Positions 54,014-63,475 are shown, counted from the stretch's first letter. The stretch: DNA of 64,000 nucleotides from Allobosea sp. Leaf344 (GCF_001426225.1 NZ_LMRT01000015.1:170871-234870); one strand, 5' to 3'. Notes: a model not told the origin generated them from the letters alone. Numbers and translations: made by a program.

Positions 54014-55605
54014 GCGCCGCACGCATCCACCTCTTCGACACCACCCTGCGCGACGGCGCGCAGACCACGGGCGTCGATTTCTCGCTCGACGACAAGCGCG
54101 CCGTGGCGGGGATGCTGGATCGGCTCGGCATCGACTATGTCGAGGGCGGCTATCCCGGCGCCAACCCGCTGGATACCGCCTTCTTCGCGGAGAAACCGAC
54201 GAAACACGCCCGTTTCGCGGCCTTCGGCATGACTAAGCGGGCCGGGCGCTCGGCCGCCAACGACCCCGGCATCGCGGCGCTGCTGGAGGCGCGGGCCGAT
54301 GCCATCGTCTTCGTCGCCAAGAGCTGGGATTATCACGTGCATGTCGCGCTCGAGATCTCGCTCGAGGAGAATCTCGCCGGCATCCGCGAGAGCGTCGAGG
54401 CGGCGAAGGCGGCCGGGCGCGAGGTGATGCTGGATTGCGAGCATTTCTTCGATGGCTACAAGGCCAATCCGGCCTATGCGCTGGCCTGCGCCCGCACCGC
54501 CTATGAGGCCGGGGCGCGCTGGGTCGTGCTCTGCGACACCAATGGCGGCACCTTGCCCAACGAGGTCGCCGCGATCGTCGGCGAGGTCGTCAAGACCGTG
54601 CCGGGCGAGCATCTCGGCATCCACGCCCATGATGATTGCGGCTGCGCCGTCGCCAATTCGCTGGCGGCCGTGGAGGCCGGGGTGCGCCAGATCCAGGGCA
54701 CGCTCAACGGGCTGGGCGAGCGCTGCGGCAACGCCAATCTGGTGACGCTGATCGGCGCGCTGAAGCTGAAGCCGCTCTATCGCGAGCGTTTCGCGCTGGG
54801 GGTGGATGACCGGCAGCTCGGCGAGCTCACCCATGTCTCGCGGGCCCTCGACGAGATGCTGAACCGCGCGCCCAACCGCCATGCGCCCTTCGTCGGCGCC
54901 TCGGCCTTCGCCACCAAGGCCGGCATCCACGCCTCGGCCGTGCTGAAGGACCCTCGCACCTATGAGCATGTCCCGCCCGAGGCGACTGGCAATCTGCGCA
55001 AGGTCTTGATCTCCGACCAGGGCGGCAAGTCCAATCTCGCCGCCGAGCTGGAGCGGATCGGCGTGACCATCGGCCGGAACGATCCGCGCCTCGGCCGCGT
55101 CCTCGACGAGGTCAAGGAGAAGGAGGCGCAGGGCTATGCTTTCGAGGGCGCCGACGCGTCCTTCTTCCTGCTCGCCAAGCGCATCCTGCGCGAGGTGCCG
55201 GAGTATTTTTCGGTCGAGCGGTTCAAGGTCAATGTCGAGCGCCGCTACAACGCCAATGGCGAGCTCGTCACCTTCTCGGAAGCGACGGTGAAGCTGAAGG
55301 TCGGCGACGACGTGCTGATCTCGGCCGCCGAGGGCACGGGCCCGGTCAACGCGCTGGATCTCGCCTTGCGCAAGGATCTCGGGCGCTATCAGGCGCTGAT
55401 CGGCGGGCTCAGGCTGGTGGACTACAAGGTCCGCATCTTCCAGGGCGGCACCGATGCGGTGACCCGCGTCCTGATCGAATCCGCCGATGAGACGGGCGAG
55501 CGCTGGACCACGGTGGGCGTCAGCGCCAACATCATCGACGCCTCGTTCCAGGCGCTGGTCGATTCCATCACCTACAAGCTCGTGCGCGAGGGCGCCACGG
55601 CCTGA
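54010..55605 (+). CDS. cimA: (R)-citramalate synthase
   Basis: This 531-residue enzyme condenses pyruvate and acetyl-CoA to citramalate, feeding threonine-independent isoleucine synthesis. The HMGL-like barrel starts HLFDTTLRDGAQTTGVDFSL, with catalytic Arg and Asp in TTLRDGAQ, and has the metal-binding HIHAHDDCG-type block (GIHAHDDCGCAVANS) and GLGERCGNANL. A LeuA-type allosteric domain (about 390-525) follows, as expected for feedback by isoleucine. The start overlaps the mini-ORF. The hairpin at 55613 follows. Confidence 0.88.
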   Translation: MSAARIHLFDTTLRDGAQTTGVDFSLDDKRAVAGMLDRLGIDYVEGGYPGANPLDTAFFAEKPTKHARFAAFGMTKRAGRSAANDPGIAALLEARADAIVFVAKSWDYHVHVALEISLEENLAGIRESVEAAKAAGREVMLDCEHFFDGYKANPAYALACARTAYEAGARWVVLCDTNGGTLPNEVAAIVGEVVKTVPGEHLGIHAHDDCGCAVANSLAAVEAGVRQIQGTLNGLGERCGNANLVTLIGALKLKPLYRERFALGVDDRQLGELTHVSRALDEMLNRAPNRHAPFVGASAFATKAGIHASAVLKDPRTYEHVPPEATGNLRKVLISDQGGKSNLAAELERIGVTIGRNDPRLGRVLDEVKEKEAQGYAFEGADASFFLLAKRILREVPEYFSVERFKVNVERRYNANGELVTFSEATVKLKVGDDVLISAAEGTGPVNALDLALRKDLGRYQALIGGLRLVDYKVRIFQGGTDAVTRVLIESADETGERWTTVGVSANIIDASFQALVDSITYKLVREGATA

Positions 55606-55612
55606 GGGAGGC

Positions 55613-55640
55613 CGTCTCTCCGGCCCGGGCCGGAGAGACG
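55613..55640. terminator. 28-bp perfect palindrome between convergent genes
   Basis: The two 14-nt halves are exact inverted copies (CGTCTCTCCGGCCC and its complement). It lies between the cimA stop and the stop of the next minus-strand gene. There is no T run, so it may end transcription by another route or block read-through antisense RNA. Confidence 0.55.
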
Positions 55641-55647
55641 GATCGGC

Positions 55648-55989
55648 TCATTCGGTCAGGCGGATCACCTTGTCCTTGCAGAGATCCATGCTCTCGGCAT
55701 CGCTCTCCACATCGTCGTCGAACTTCGCCAGCACGTAGAAGCTGCAGCCCGCCGGCTTGTTCAGCTTGAGCGCGACGCTCTTGCCCGGCGCCAGCGGCTT
55801 GGAGAGCTTGGCCACGAGGCGCGATTGCTCGCCGGTGGTGGCGATCTCGAGGCTGGTCAAGGCGACGCTGCGGTTGTTCGTGACGTTGACCTGGGCCGGC
55901 GGCTTGGCCGCACGCTGGGCGAGGGCCGGGGCATGCGACAGGACGAGACCCGTGGCCGCGGCGAGGGCGAGTGTGTGAACCGGTTTCAT
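55648..55989 (-). CDS. Exported protein of unknown function
   Basis: This 113-residue protein has a signal peptide (MKPVHTLALAAATGLVLSHA, cleavage after ALAQ). The mature part VNVTNNRSVALTSLEIATTG, then PLAPGKSVALKLNKPAGCSF, looks like a small beta-sandwich with two cysteines far apart. The acidic stretch KFDDDVESDAESMDL could bind calcium; that is a guess. The ATG at 55989 was chosen because the upstream frame is intergenic. Confidence 0.6.
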   Translation of the reverse strand: MKPVHTLALAAATGLVLSHAPALAQRAAKPPAQVNVTNNRSVALTSLEIATTGEQSRLVAKLSKPLAPGKSVALKLNKPAGCSFYVLAKFDDDVESDAESMDLCKDKVIRLTE

Positions 55990-56156
55990 GCTTGCTGCTT
56001 CCCCATGGAGCGGATTGGTCCGGACGTCCCAATGTGACACCCGCCCCGCGGCAATAACAAGGCTGTGATGCGCAATCTGTCCACAGCTGTCGCCGGGCAT
56101 GCATTGCCGGACGAATGCGCTTATACCGCAGGCAGCCAATCTGGAATCATCCCAAA

Positions 56157-58070
56157 ATGCCGCCCTCCGTCGTGCCGACGCCCGCGCAGAACTTCGCCCG
56201 TTCGGCGGCCCTGAAACCGGGCGCAGGATTCATCGCGACCTTCCACGCGCTCTGGCCCTATCTCTGGCCGTCGGATCGCGCGGATCTGCGCCGGCGGGTC
56301 GTCCTCGCCTTCGTCCTGCTCGTGCTGGGGCGGGTGGTGCTGATGGGGGTGCCCTTCACCTTCAAATGGGCGACCGACGCCCTCGCCAACACGCCCTCGA
56401 CGCTGCAGAACTGGCTGCCCTTCCTGGTCGGCGCGCCACTCGCCCTGACGGTGCTCTACGGCCTGGCGCGCATCGGCTCGGCGGCCTTCATCCAGGCGCG
56501 GGACGCGCTTTTCGCGCCGGTCTTCATGCATGCCGTGCGGACCCTGGCGCTGCAGACCTTCGGCCATCTCCACCACCTCTCGCTGCGCTTCCATCTCGAG
56601 CGCAAGACCGGCGGCCTGACCCGGGTGCTGGAGCGCGGCCGCAACGGCATCGAGGAGATGGTGCGGCTCGGCCTCAACCAGCTCGTGCCCGTGATCGTCG
56701 AGGTCACGCTGATCATCGCCGTGCTGCTCACGCTGTTCGACTGGCTCTATGTCGTCGTGCTGGTGGTGATGGTCACCGCCTACATGGCCTACACCATCAA
56801 GGCCACGGAATGGCGCATCGCCATCCGCGGCGCCATGAACGAGAGCGACAACGACGCCAATTCGAAGGCGATCGACTCGCTGCTGAACTACGAGACGGTG
56901 AAGTATTTCGGGGCGGAAGCGCGCGAGACCGCCCGCTACGACACGTCGATGGCGCGCTACGAGCGCAACTCGATCAAGGCCTACACCTCGCTCGCGCTGC
57001 TGAATTTCGGCCAGGCCACGATCTTCGCGGCGGGTCTGACGATCTCGATGGTGATGGCGGTGCAGGGCTTCCGCGCCGGCACGCACACGGTCGGCGATTT
57101 CGTGCTGATCAACGCCATGCTGATCCAGCTCTACCAGCCGCTGAATTTCATGGGCACCGTCTATCGCGAGATCAAGCAGGCGACGCTCGACATCGAGCAG
57201 ATGTTCTCGCTGATCGGCAAGGATCCGGAGATCCAGGACAAGCCGGGCGCGCCGCCGCTGCGGGTGCCGGAGGGCGAGGTCGTCTTCGAGGACGTGCATT
57301 TCGCCTATATTCCGGAGCGGCCGATCCTGCGCGGCATCTCCTTCTCCGTCCCGCCGGGCAGGACCATCGCCATCGTCGGCCCGTCCGGGGCCGGCAAATC
57401 GACGATTTCGCGCCTGCTCTTCCGCTTCTACGAGCCGCAGCAGGGGCGCATTCTGATCGACGGGCAGCCGATCGCGGATGTGCAGCAGGTTTCGCTGCGC
57501 GCCGCCATCGGCATGGTCCCGCAGGATACGGTGCTGTTCAACGACAGCATCGAATACAATATCCGCTATGGCCGGCCGGATGCGACGCAGGCCGAGGTCG
57601 AGGAGGCCGCGCGACTCGCCCAGATCGACCGCTTCATCAAATCCCTGCCGGACGGCTATGGCACCTCCGTCGGCGAGCGCGGGCTGAAGCTGTCGGGTGG
57701 CGAGAAGCAGCGGGTCGCGATCGCGCGGACGATCCTGAAGGGCCCGCCGATCCTGGTGCTGGACGAGGCGACATCCGCCCTCGACTCCTTCACCGAGAAG
57801 GAGATCCAGGACGCGCTCGACCGGGTCAGCGAGGGCCGGACGACGCTGGTCATCGCCCATCGCCTCTCCACGGTGATCAATGCCGATGAGATCATCGTCC
57901 TCGACAAGGGGCTGATCGTCGAGCGCGGCAGCCACCCCCAGCTTCTCGCCGCGGACGGCGTCTATGCCGCGCTCTGGAACCGCCAGCGCCAGGTCGACGA
58001 GGCGAAGGCGACGCTGCAGCAGGCGGCGGCGGAGGAGAGCGCCAGCGTCCGCGTCAGCCTGACGCGCTGA
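56157..58070 (+). CDS. ABC exporter of the Atm1/HMT1 type (half-transporter with fused ATPase)
   Basis: This is a roughly 637-residue homodimeric exporter with six spans. ALWPYLWPSDRADLRRRVV at the start of the membrane domain and DSLLNYETVKYFGAEARETA are Atm1 hallmarks; the latter lines the glutathione-binding cavity. The ATPase has Walker A GPSGAGKS, signature LSGGEKQR and Walker B ILVLDEATSALD, with the switch histidine in VIAHRLST. It probably exports glutathione-linked metal or persulfide compounds. I chose ATG 56157 by comparison with known Atm1 N-termini; an ATG at 56115 is also in frame. Confidence 0.85.
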   Translation: MPPSVVPTPAQNFARSAALKPGAGFIATFHALWPYLWPSDRADLRRRVVLAFVLLVLGRVVLMGVPFTFKWATDALANTPSTLQNWLPFLVGAPLALTVLYGLARIGSAAFIQARDALFAPVFMHAVRTLALQTFGHLHHLSLRFHLERKTGGLTRVLERGRNGIEEMVRLGLNQLVPVIVEVTLIIAVLLTLFDWLYVVVLVVMVTAYMAYTIKATEWRIAIRGAMNESDNDANSKAIDSLLNYETVKYFGAEARETARYDTSMARYERNSIKAYTSLALLNFGQATIFAAGLTISMVMAVQGFRAGTHTVGDFVLINAMLIQLYQPLNFMGTVYREIKQATLDIEQMFSLIGKDPEIQDKPGAPPLRVPEGEVVFEDVHFAYIPERPILRGISFSVPPGRTIAIVGPSGAGKSTISRLLFRFYEPQQGRILIDGQPIADVQQVSLRAAIGMVPQDTVLFNDSIEYNIRYGRPDATQAEVEEAARLAQIDRFIKSLPDGYGTSVGERGLKLSGGEKQRVAIARTILKGPPILVLDEATSALDSFTEKEIQDALDRVSEGRTTLVIAHRLSTVINADEIIVLDKGLIVERGSHPQLLAADGVYAALWNRQRQVDEAKATLQQAAAEESASVRVSLTR

Positions 58071-58094
58071 CCGTCGCCAGGCGGCCTCCCGCTT

Positions 58095-59318
58095 CTAGGA
58101 AGCGCGCGCCAGCGGCGCGGCCGGGGCTCCGCCATCCTTTAAGTCCTGCACCTCGTCATCCAGCCGGGCCTGGTTACGGCCGTCGCTCTTGATGCGATAG
58201 AGCGCCCGGTCGGCGCGGCTGACGACGGTGCTCAACTCCGTCTCGTTTGCCCGGAAGGCGGCGACGCCGATGCTGACCGTCACCGCGATGGCCTGGTCGC
58301 CTGCCAGGAAAGGCTGGCAGGCGATGGCCCGGCACAGCCGCTTGGCCAGCCGCAGCGCGGCGGCCCCGCCGCGATCGGGCAGGATGATCAGGAATTCCTC
58401 GCCGCCCCAGCGCGCCAGGATATCGCGCTGCGGCCGCGCCACGCTCTCCATGCGGCGGGCGAAAGCCTTCAGCACGAGATCCCCGGCCTCATGGCCGTAA
58501 TGATCGTTGATCGCCTTGAAATGATCGATATCGGCCAGCAGCACCGCCATCGGCCGCCCGCCGCGGCTGCGCTCGCCGAGCAGCGCGACCGAGCGATCCT
58601 GCGCGCCGCGGCGATTGGCGAGCCCGGTCAGCGGATCGGTCGCCGCATGGGCCTTGAGCTGCGCATGGGCGTGTTCGAGCGTCATCGCGATCAGCCCGAG
58701 ATAGATCAGCGTCGACGAGAACTGGTCGACGAACAGCGCATATTGGCGGTGGTCTGGAGGAGGCGGGGCGGCGGTGGAATCCGCGCCCTGCAGCGTGAGG
58801 AAGAGCAGCAACGCGGAGCTGGCGAGCGCCACCGCATAGGCGAAGAGCGCCGCCACCACCACCCATTGCGAAGGCGAGCGCCAGGTCGCCCGGTTGCAGA
58901 AGACCAGCGCGGCGCGCACCAGGCTGAACGCCATCAGCAGCAGCACCGGGACGAGGGCGAAGGGCTCCGACGGCGCCACCTGAATCACGCCGCCATAGGC
59001 CGTGGCCGGCCCGAGCGCGGCCAGGATCACCGCGGCGGTGGGGATCCGGCGGTCGAAATAGGCCGCGCCGCCCTTCCAGACGCAGGCGATGCTGAGGCCG
59101 AAGATCAGGTAGATGATGGTGCCTTCCAGAGGCTCCGGGCTCGGACTCGCCGAGCTGCCGTAAAGCAGCCAGAGGCCCTGGCAGGAGAGCGAGATGCTGA
59201 GCAGCCACCACAGGAAGGCGGTGCGGGCCCCGCCCACCATGCTGAACAGCAGGAAAAACAGGGCAAAACCGGCACGGGCCGCGATGCTGGCGAAAAGCAG
59301 GGTCTTGATATCCAGCAT
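58095..59318 (-). CDS. Membrane-bound diguanylate cyclase (GGDEF)
   Basis: This 407-residue protein has about seven N-terminal spans (residues 1-215) and a GGDEF domain (about 225-390) that makes cyclic di-GMP from GTP. The active-site motif is ARWGGEEFLIILPD near 303. The usual inhibitory RxxD site just before it reads PQRD, so its first arginine is missing and product inhibition through that site is unlikely. VTVSIGVAAF and ADRALYRIKSDGRN complete the domain. The membrane part is a MASE-like sensor of unknown ligand. Confidence 0.85.
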   Translation of the reverse strand: MLDIKTLLFASIAARAGFALFFLLFSMVGGARTAFLWWLLSISLSCQGLWLLYGSSASPSPEPLEGTIIYLIFGLSIACVWKGGAAYFDRRIPTAAVILAALGPATAYGGVIQVAPSEPFALVPVLLLMAFSLVRAALVFCNRATWRSPSQWVVVAALFAYAVALASSALLLFLTLQGADSTAAPPPPDHRQYALFVDQFSSTLIYLGLIAMTLEHAHAQLKAHAATDPLTGLANRRGAQDRSVALLGERSRGGRPMAVLLADIDHFKAINDHYGHEAGDLVLKAFARRMESVARPQRDILARWGGEEFLIILPDRGGAAALRLAKRLCRAIACQPFLAGDQAIAVTVSIGVAAFRANETELSTVVSRADRALYRIKSDGRNQARLDDEVQDLKDGGAPAAPLARAS

Positions 59319-59406
59319 TGATCCGGCCGCGTCGACTGTTGGTCGTATCTCCGTATTAATTGCATGACGCTACGTTAGAAGATTTACCGATCCGTTTATT
59401 CGGCGC

Positions 59407-59418
59407 CTATACCTATAG
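59407..59418. promoter_or_regulatory. Small palindrome in the cyclase/psd divergent gap
   Basis: CTATA CC TATAG is a perfect 12-bp palindrome in the 293-bp gap between the diguanylate cyclase and psd starts. The surrounding 80 bp are relatively A+T-rich, so promoters for both genes probably lie here. Nothing else is evident. Confidence 0.3.
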
Positions 59419-59611
59419 CGATGTTGACGCTATTGCCGGTGATGCGTCCGCGCGGGGCGGCCGCTTATCCCCGGGCCGGGTGCTTTGCCGCGACACCGCA
59501 CCTCTTCCCCCCGACCGCCGAACCGCCTAAACACCAGCATCCGCACGGCGGCCCCGACCGCCGGCCCCGCCATAGCGCGCCCTGTTTGCGCCAGAACGAC
59601 CAGGACACCGC

Positions 59612-60313
59612 ATGTCGCTCCTCGATTCCACCCGCAAGGTGATCGTGCCCATCCATAAGGAGGGCTATATCTTCATCGCCATCGCGCTGGTGGCGACCCT
59701 GGTCCTGGGCCATCTCTGGACGCCCTTCGGCTGGATCGGCGCGCTGATCACGCTCTGGGTCTGCTATTTCTTCCGCGATCCCGTCCGCATCACGCCGCAG
59801 CGCGCGGGGCTGGTGATCTCGCCGGCCGATGGCCGCGTCAGCCAGGTGGCGCTCGCGCTGCCGCCGCCGGAGCTGAACCTGCCGGCCGAGCCGATGACGC
59901 GGATCTCGATCTTCATGAATGTCTTCGACTGCCATGTGAATCGCGCGCCGGTGCCGGGGCGTATCGTCAAGATGGCCTATACGCCCGGCCTCTTCCTCAA
60001 TGCCGAGCTCGACAAGGCGAGCGACGACAATGAGCGCAACGCCCTGGCGATCGAGACCTCCTTCGGCACGGTCGGCGTCGTCCAGATAGCCGGGCTGATC
60101 GCGCGGCGCATCGTGCCCTTCGTCAAGGAGGGCGAGGTGATCGCGACGGGCGAGCGCTTCGGCCTGATCCGCTTCGGCTCGCGGGTCGACGTCTATCTGC
60201 CGACCAGCGTCGTGCCTCTGGTCGGCGAGGGCCAGACGGCGATCGCCGGCGAGACGGTCCTGGCCGACGCCACCACGCCGGAAATCGAGAAGCGCAGCTA
60301 TCGCGGGATTTGA
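59612..60313 (+). CDS. psd: Phosphatidylserine decarboxylase proenzyme
   Basis: This 233-residue proenzyme of the short form, typical of alphaproteobacteria, makes phosphatidylethanolamine. Two N-terminal hydrophobic segments anchor it. PADGRVSQV and [20 protein letters not shown] are family blocks. Self-cleavage is expected at the Gly-Ser bond in [11 protein letters not shown] near residue 190, where the serine becomes the pyruvoyl group. The start follows AGGACACCGC. pssA follows, but after repeat array 4 instead of directly. Confidence 0.9.
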   Translation: MSLLDSTRKVIVPIHKEGYIFIAIALVATLVLGHLWTPFGWIGALITLWVCYFFRDPVRITPQRAGLVISPADGRVSQVALALPPPELNLPAEPMTRISIFMNVFDCHVNRAPVPGRIVKMAYTPGLFLNAELDKASDDNERNALAIETSFGTVGVVQIAGLIARRIVPFVKEGEVIATGERFGLIRFGSRVDVYLPTSVVPLVGEGQTAIAGETVLADATTPEIEKRSYRGI

Positions 60314-60346
60314 GCCCGGCTCGGCGGTGCGGGCGGGCGCGACGGT

Positions 60347-60938
60347 CTGGATTGCTTCGCTTCCGCTCGCAAGGACGATCCGTCCTTGCGAGGAGCGTCA
60401 GCGACGAAGCAACCCAGGTGGGCGTAGAGCGCTACGAGCTGGGTTGCTTCGCTCACGCTCGCAATGACGGGTGGGCGTCCTTGCGAGGAGCGTCAGCGAC
60501 GAAGCAACCCAGGGGGACGTGGAGCGCTACGAGCTGGGTTGCTTCGCTGCGCTCGCAATGACGGGTGAAGCGTCATTGCGAGGAGCGTCAGCGACGAAGC
60601 AACCCAGGGGGCGTGGAGCTCGACGATCTGGGTTGCTTCGCTACGCTCGCAAGGACGGTACCGTCTTTGCGAGGAGCGCCAGCGAACGAAGCAACCTAGG
60701 GGGACGTGGAGCTCTGCGATGCTGGGTTGCTTCGCTACCGCTCGCAAGGACGGATCACCGTCATTGCGAGGAGCGTCAGCGACGAAGCAACCCAGGGGGG
60801 CGGAGAGCGCTATGAGCTGGGTTGCTTCGCTGCGCTCGCAATGACGATCCGTCCTTGCGAGGAGCGTCAGCGACGAAGCAACCCAGGGGGCCGTAGAGCT
60901 CTCCGCGCTGGATTACTTCGCTTCCGCTCGCGAGGACG
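60347..60938 (+). repeat. Palindromic repeat array 4 (half unit plus six units) between psd and pssA
   Basis: A lone right arm at 60347-60377 is followed by full units at 60381-60469, 60476-60563, 60571-60657, 60662-60752, 60759-60846 and 60850-60938. Orientation is as in array 1, the long arm first on the plus strand. Spacers are 3-9 bp. The array fills the 697-bp gap between two genes that are normally neighbours in one operon. No other gene is present. Confidence 0.9.
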
Positions 60939-61010
60939 GTCGAGCCCGCGCACTCCGGCTCTGCGATCAGCCGCCTAGCGTCCCCGGCCGAAACCGCGTA
61001 TTCCGGCAGG

Positions 61011-61856
61011 ATGAGCGATCTCTTTCCCCCCTTCGAGCCCGAGCGCGAAACGCGCCGGGCGCGGTTCAAGGCGATCCCCTTCCGGCTGATCGCCCCCAAT
61101 CTGGTCACGCTGCTCGCGCTGTGCCTCGGCCTCACCGCCATGCGGCTGGTCGTCGACGGCAGGCTCGAGACCGCGACGATCTGCATTCTGGTGGCCGCGG
61201 CGCTCGATGGCGTCGACGGGCGGCTGGCGCGTCTGCTGAAGGGCACCTCGCGCTTCGGAGCCGAGCTCGATTCGCTGTCGGATTTCCTGAATTTCGGCGT
61301 CGCCACCGGCTATGTCCTGTGGATCTTCAACCTCCACCAGCTGAAATCCTTCGGCTGGATCGTGGTGCTGACGCTGGCCTGCGCGATGGCGCTGCGGCTG
61401 GCGCGCTTCAACGTGATGATCGACGATCCCGACCGGCCGGAATGGCAGAAGAACTTCTTCGTCGGCATGCCGGCCCCCGCCGGCGCGATCACCGCGATGC
61501 TGCCGCTCTACCTGCATTTCATCGGCGTGCCGGTGCAGGAATATGGCGCCCCCTTCGTCGGGCTCTATATCCTGTTCATCGCCTTCCTGACGATCTCGCG
61601 GATTCCCTGCTATGCCGGCAAGACGCTGGGCACGCGGGTGCCGCGCGACAAGGTGTTGCCGATCTTCGTCGCCGTCGTGGTGGTGGCCGGGCTGCTCTTC
61701 GCCTATCCGTTCGAGATGCTGGCGCTGGTCGTGGTGGCCTATCTTGGCCTGCTGCCGCTCAGCGTCGCGCGCTACCGCCAGCTCGAGCGCGAGCATGCGG
61801 TGAAGCTGCCCGAGACGGTGCCGGCGCCGGCGGAGCGCCCGCCCGAGCCGGCCTGA
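61011..61856 (+). CDS. pssA: CDP-diacylglycerol--serine O-phosphatidyltransferase
   Basis: This 281-residue integral membrane enzyme makes phosphatidylserine from CDP-diacylglycerol and serine. The CDP-alcohol transferase signature runs from Asp66 to Asp91: DGVDGRLARLLKGTSRF, then GAELDSLSD, with all four aspartates and the glycines in place. About eight spans follow. It supplies the substrate for Psd, encoded just upstream beyond repeat array 4. Confidence 0.9.
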   Translation: MSDLFPPFEPERETRRARFKAIPFRLIAPNLVTLLALCLGLTAMRLVVDGRLETATICILVAAALDGVDGRLARLLKGTSRFGAELDSLSDFLNFGVATGYVLWIFNLHQLKSFGWIVVLTLACAMALRLARFNVMIDDPDRPEWQKNFFVGMPAPAGAITAMLPLYLHFIGVPVQEYGAPFVGLYILFIAFLTISRIPCYAGKTLGTRVPRDKVLPIFVAVVVVAGLLFAYPFEMLALVVVAYLGLLPLSVARYRQLEREHAVKLPETVPAPAERPPEPA

Positions 61857-61859
61857 GCC

Positions 61860-62243
61860 TCAGCGCTTGCGGGCGCGCAGCCGCAGCGCATTGGCCTGGG
61901 CCCGCTTCGAAAACGGCTCCAGGGAATGATTGACCACCTTGGCGGTGGCCTCGTGCAGATCGACCTGCGCCAGCGGGTTGAAGACCACGCCCCACCAGAA
62001 CATCGCGGTGGCGTGGCCGGCGGCGAAGCCGCTCTCCATCACCGCCGTGACCTTCTCGGTCACCGCCTTGGCCGCTTCCGTCTGCCCGCGCCGGTCCCCC
62101 AGCGCACCCTTCACCAGCATCGGCATGCGCAGGGCGATCGTCAGCCCCGCATCGGCCTGCATCGCCAGCATGCGCGTCGTCAAGGCCTGCGCCTCGACCC
62201 CCGCACCGGCGATCATCTCCAGGGGTTTCGCGGTCTTGGCCAT
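61860..62243 (-). CDS. Phasin-like helical protein
   Basis: This 127-residue, probably all-helical protein begins MAKTAKPLEMIAGAGVEAQA and ends HEATAKVVNHSLEPFSKRAQ with a basic tail (LRLRARKR). Composition and tail resemble phasins that coat polyhydroxyalkanoate granules, but the match is weak. The ATG at 62243 was chosen because the sequence upstream is arginine-rich and lacks coding character. Its stop is 4 bp from the convergent pssA stop. Confidence 0.55.
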   Translation of the reverse strand: MAKTAKPLEMIAGAGVEAQALTTRMLAMQADAGLTIALRMPMLVKGALGDRRGQTEAAKAVTEKVTAVMESGFAAGHATAMFWWGVVFNPLAQVDLHEATAKVVNHSLEPFSKRAQANALRLRARKR

Positions 62244-62436
62244 GCCGGATCGAGCTCCATCCTCCCGCGACGGCCTTGCAGGACATGCGGCGTCGCAGGC
62301 CCCGAATGTGGCCTCCCGCGCCCGATGATGCAATGCGATAGCGGCTCCTCCCTTGCGCGCGCGGAATGACCGGGACGCATGGAACCTCCGCACATGCGCC
62401 GGACGCGTGACGGAACAGGGCCATGCCATACGCCAC

Positions 62437-62479
62437 GAGCAGGGCCGCAAATCCGGTTTCCACTTGGCTCGTCCTGCTC
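62437..62479. repeat. Hyphomicrobiales-type palindromic intergenic element
   Basis: GAGCAGG (62437-62443) and CCTGCTC (62473-62479) flank a core that includes CCGGTTTCCACTT. From memory this core is shared with a short palindromic element scattered in promoters of many Hyphomicrobiales genomes. It is unrelated to the 90-bp repeats elsewhere in the window. It lies in the 279-bp gap between the phasin-like gene and maf, which otherwise shows nothing definite. Confidence 0.5.
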
Positions 62480-62522
62480 TAGACCCTAGACCGAGCCCCC
62501 CGCGTCAGAGCCCAAGCCGATC

Positions 62523-63176
62523 GTGAACCTGTTTTCCTCTCCCAAGCCGCCGGGCTGGCGGCCCATGCTGGTTCTGGCCTCGGCCTCGCCGCGCCGGCTC
62601 GCTTTGCTCGAGCAGGCCGGGTTGAAGCCCGACGCGCTGCTGCCCGCCGATCTCGACGAGACGCCGCTGAAGGGCGAGCGCCCGCGCGATCTCGCCCGCC
62701 GCCTGGCGCGGGAGAAGGCCCAGGCGGCTTTGGCCGGCGCCAGGGCGCGTGCCGATCTCGAGGGCTGCTACATCGTCGCCGCCGATACCGTCGTCGCCGT
62801 CGGCCGGCGCATCCTGCCCAAGGCCGAGATCGTCGACGAGGCCGCCGCCTGCCTGCGGCTGCTCTCCGGCCGCGCCCACCGCGTCTATACCGGCGTCGCC
62901 ATCGCCACCCCCTCGGGCGCGATCCGCGACCGCATCGTCGAGACCAGGCTGCGCTTCAAGCGGCTCTCGGGCGAGGAGATGGAGGCCTATCTCGCCTCGG
63001 GCGAATGGCGCGGCAAGGCCGGCGGCTATGCCATCCAGGGCATCGCCGGTTCCTTCGTCGTCAAGCTCGTCGGCTCCTACAGCGCGGTCGTCGGCCTGCC
63101 GCTCTACGAGACGGTGAATCTGCTCGGCGGCGAGGGCTACCCCGTGCGCTTCGGCTGGCTGAACATCGGCGCCTGA
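62523..63176 (+). CDS. Maf-like nucleoside triphosphate pyrophosphatase
   Basis: This 217-residue house-cleaning enzyme hydrolyses non-canonical or pyrimidine nucleoside triphosphates to monophosphates. Motifs are [19 protein letters not shown] near 15-33, [16 protein letters not shown] with the catalytic aspartate, [13 protein letters not shown], and [16 protein letters not shown]. The GTG at 62523 gives family-plus length; an ATG at 62565 immediately before the SASPRR motif is another option. It is followed by yacG, a common pairing. Confidence 0.85.
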   Translation: MNLFSSPKPPGWRPMLVLASASPRRLALLEQAGLKPDALLPADLDETPLKGERPRDLARRLAREKAQAALAGARARADLEGCYIVAADTVVAVGRRILPKAEIVDEAAACLRLLSGRAHRVYTGVAIATPSGAIRDRIVETRLRFKRLSGEEMEAYLASGEWRGKAGGYAIQGIAGSFVVKLVGSYSAVVGLPLYETVNLLGGEGYPVRFGWLNIGA

Positions 63177-63238
63177 ACCCGCCGGCCGCTTGGCCCGGCC
63201 CGCCGCTCTCCCTATTTCAAGCGACCCGAAGCGAGGAC

Positions 63239-63469
63239 ATGCGAAGCTCCGCCATGGCTGACGACGACACGCCACCCCCCGCCGCGAGGGCGAAACCCTG
63301 TCCGATCTGCGGCAAGCCGCCGGAGCCCCGCTTCAAGCCGTTCTGCTCGTCGCGCTGCGCCGACATCGATCTCGGACGCTGGCTGAAGGGCAGCTATGTC
63401 ATCCCCGGCGCGCCAGTGGACGAGGCGGAAGCCGGCAAGCCCGGCACCGAGGACGACCGCGAGATCTGA
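63239..63469 (+). CDS. yacG: DNA gyrase inhibitor YacG (zinc-binding)
   Basis: This 76-residue protein has the YacG zinc knuckle CPICGKPPEPRFKPFCSSRC (CxxC and CxxxC) and the invariant DLGRWLKGSYVIPG that follows. YacG binds the GyrB C-terminal region and blocks DNA binding. The acidic C-terminal tail is normal. Start choice between ATG 63239 (preceded closely by GAAGCGAGGAC) and ATG 63254 is uncertain. It follows maf by 62 bp. Confidence 0.88.
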   Translation: MRSSAMADDDTPPPAARAKPCPICGKPPEPRFKPFCSSRCADIDLGRWLKGSYVIPGAPVDEAEAGKPGTEDDREI

Positions 63470-63475
63470 CCGGAC

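Noticed and set aside
56121..57935. 604-residue minus-strand ORF across the Atm1-type exporter
   Set aside because: Its composition is the shadow type, and the plus strand carries full Walker motifs.
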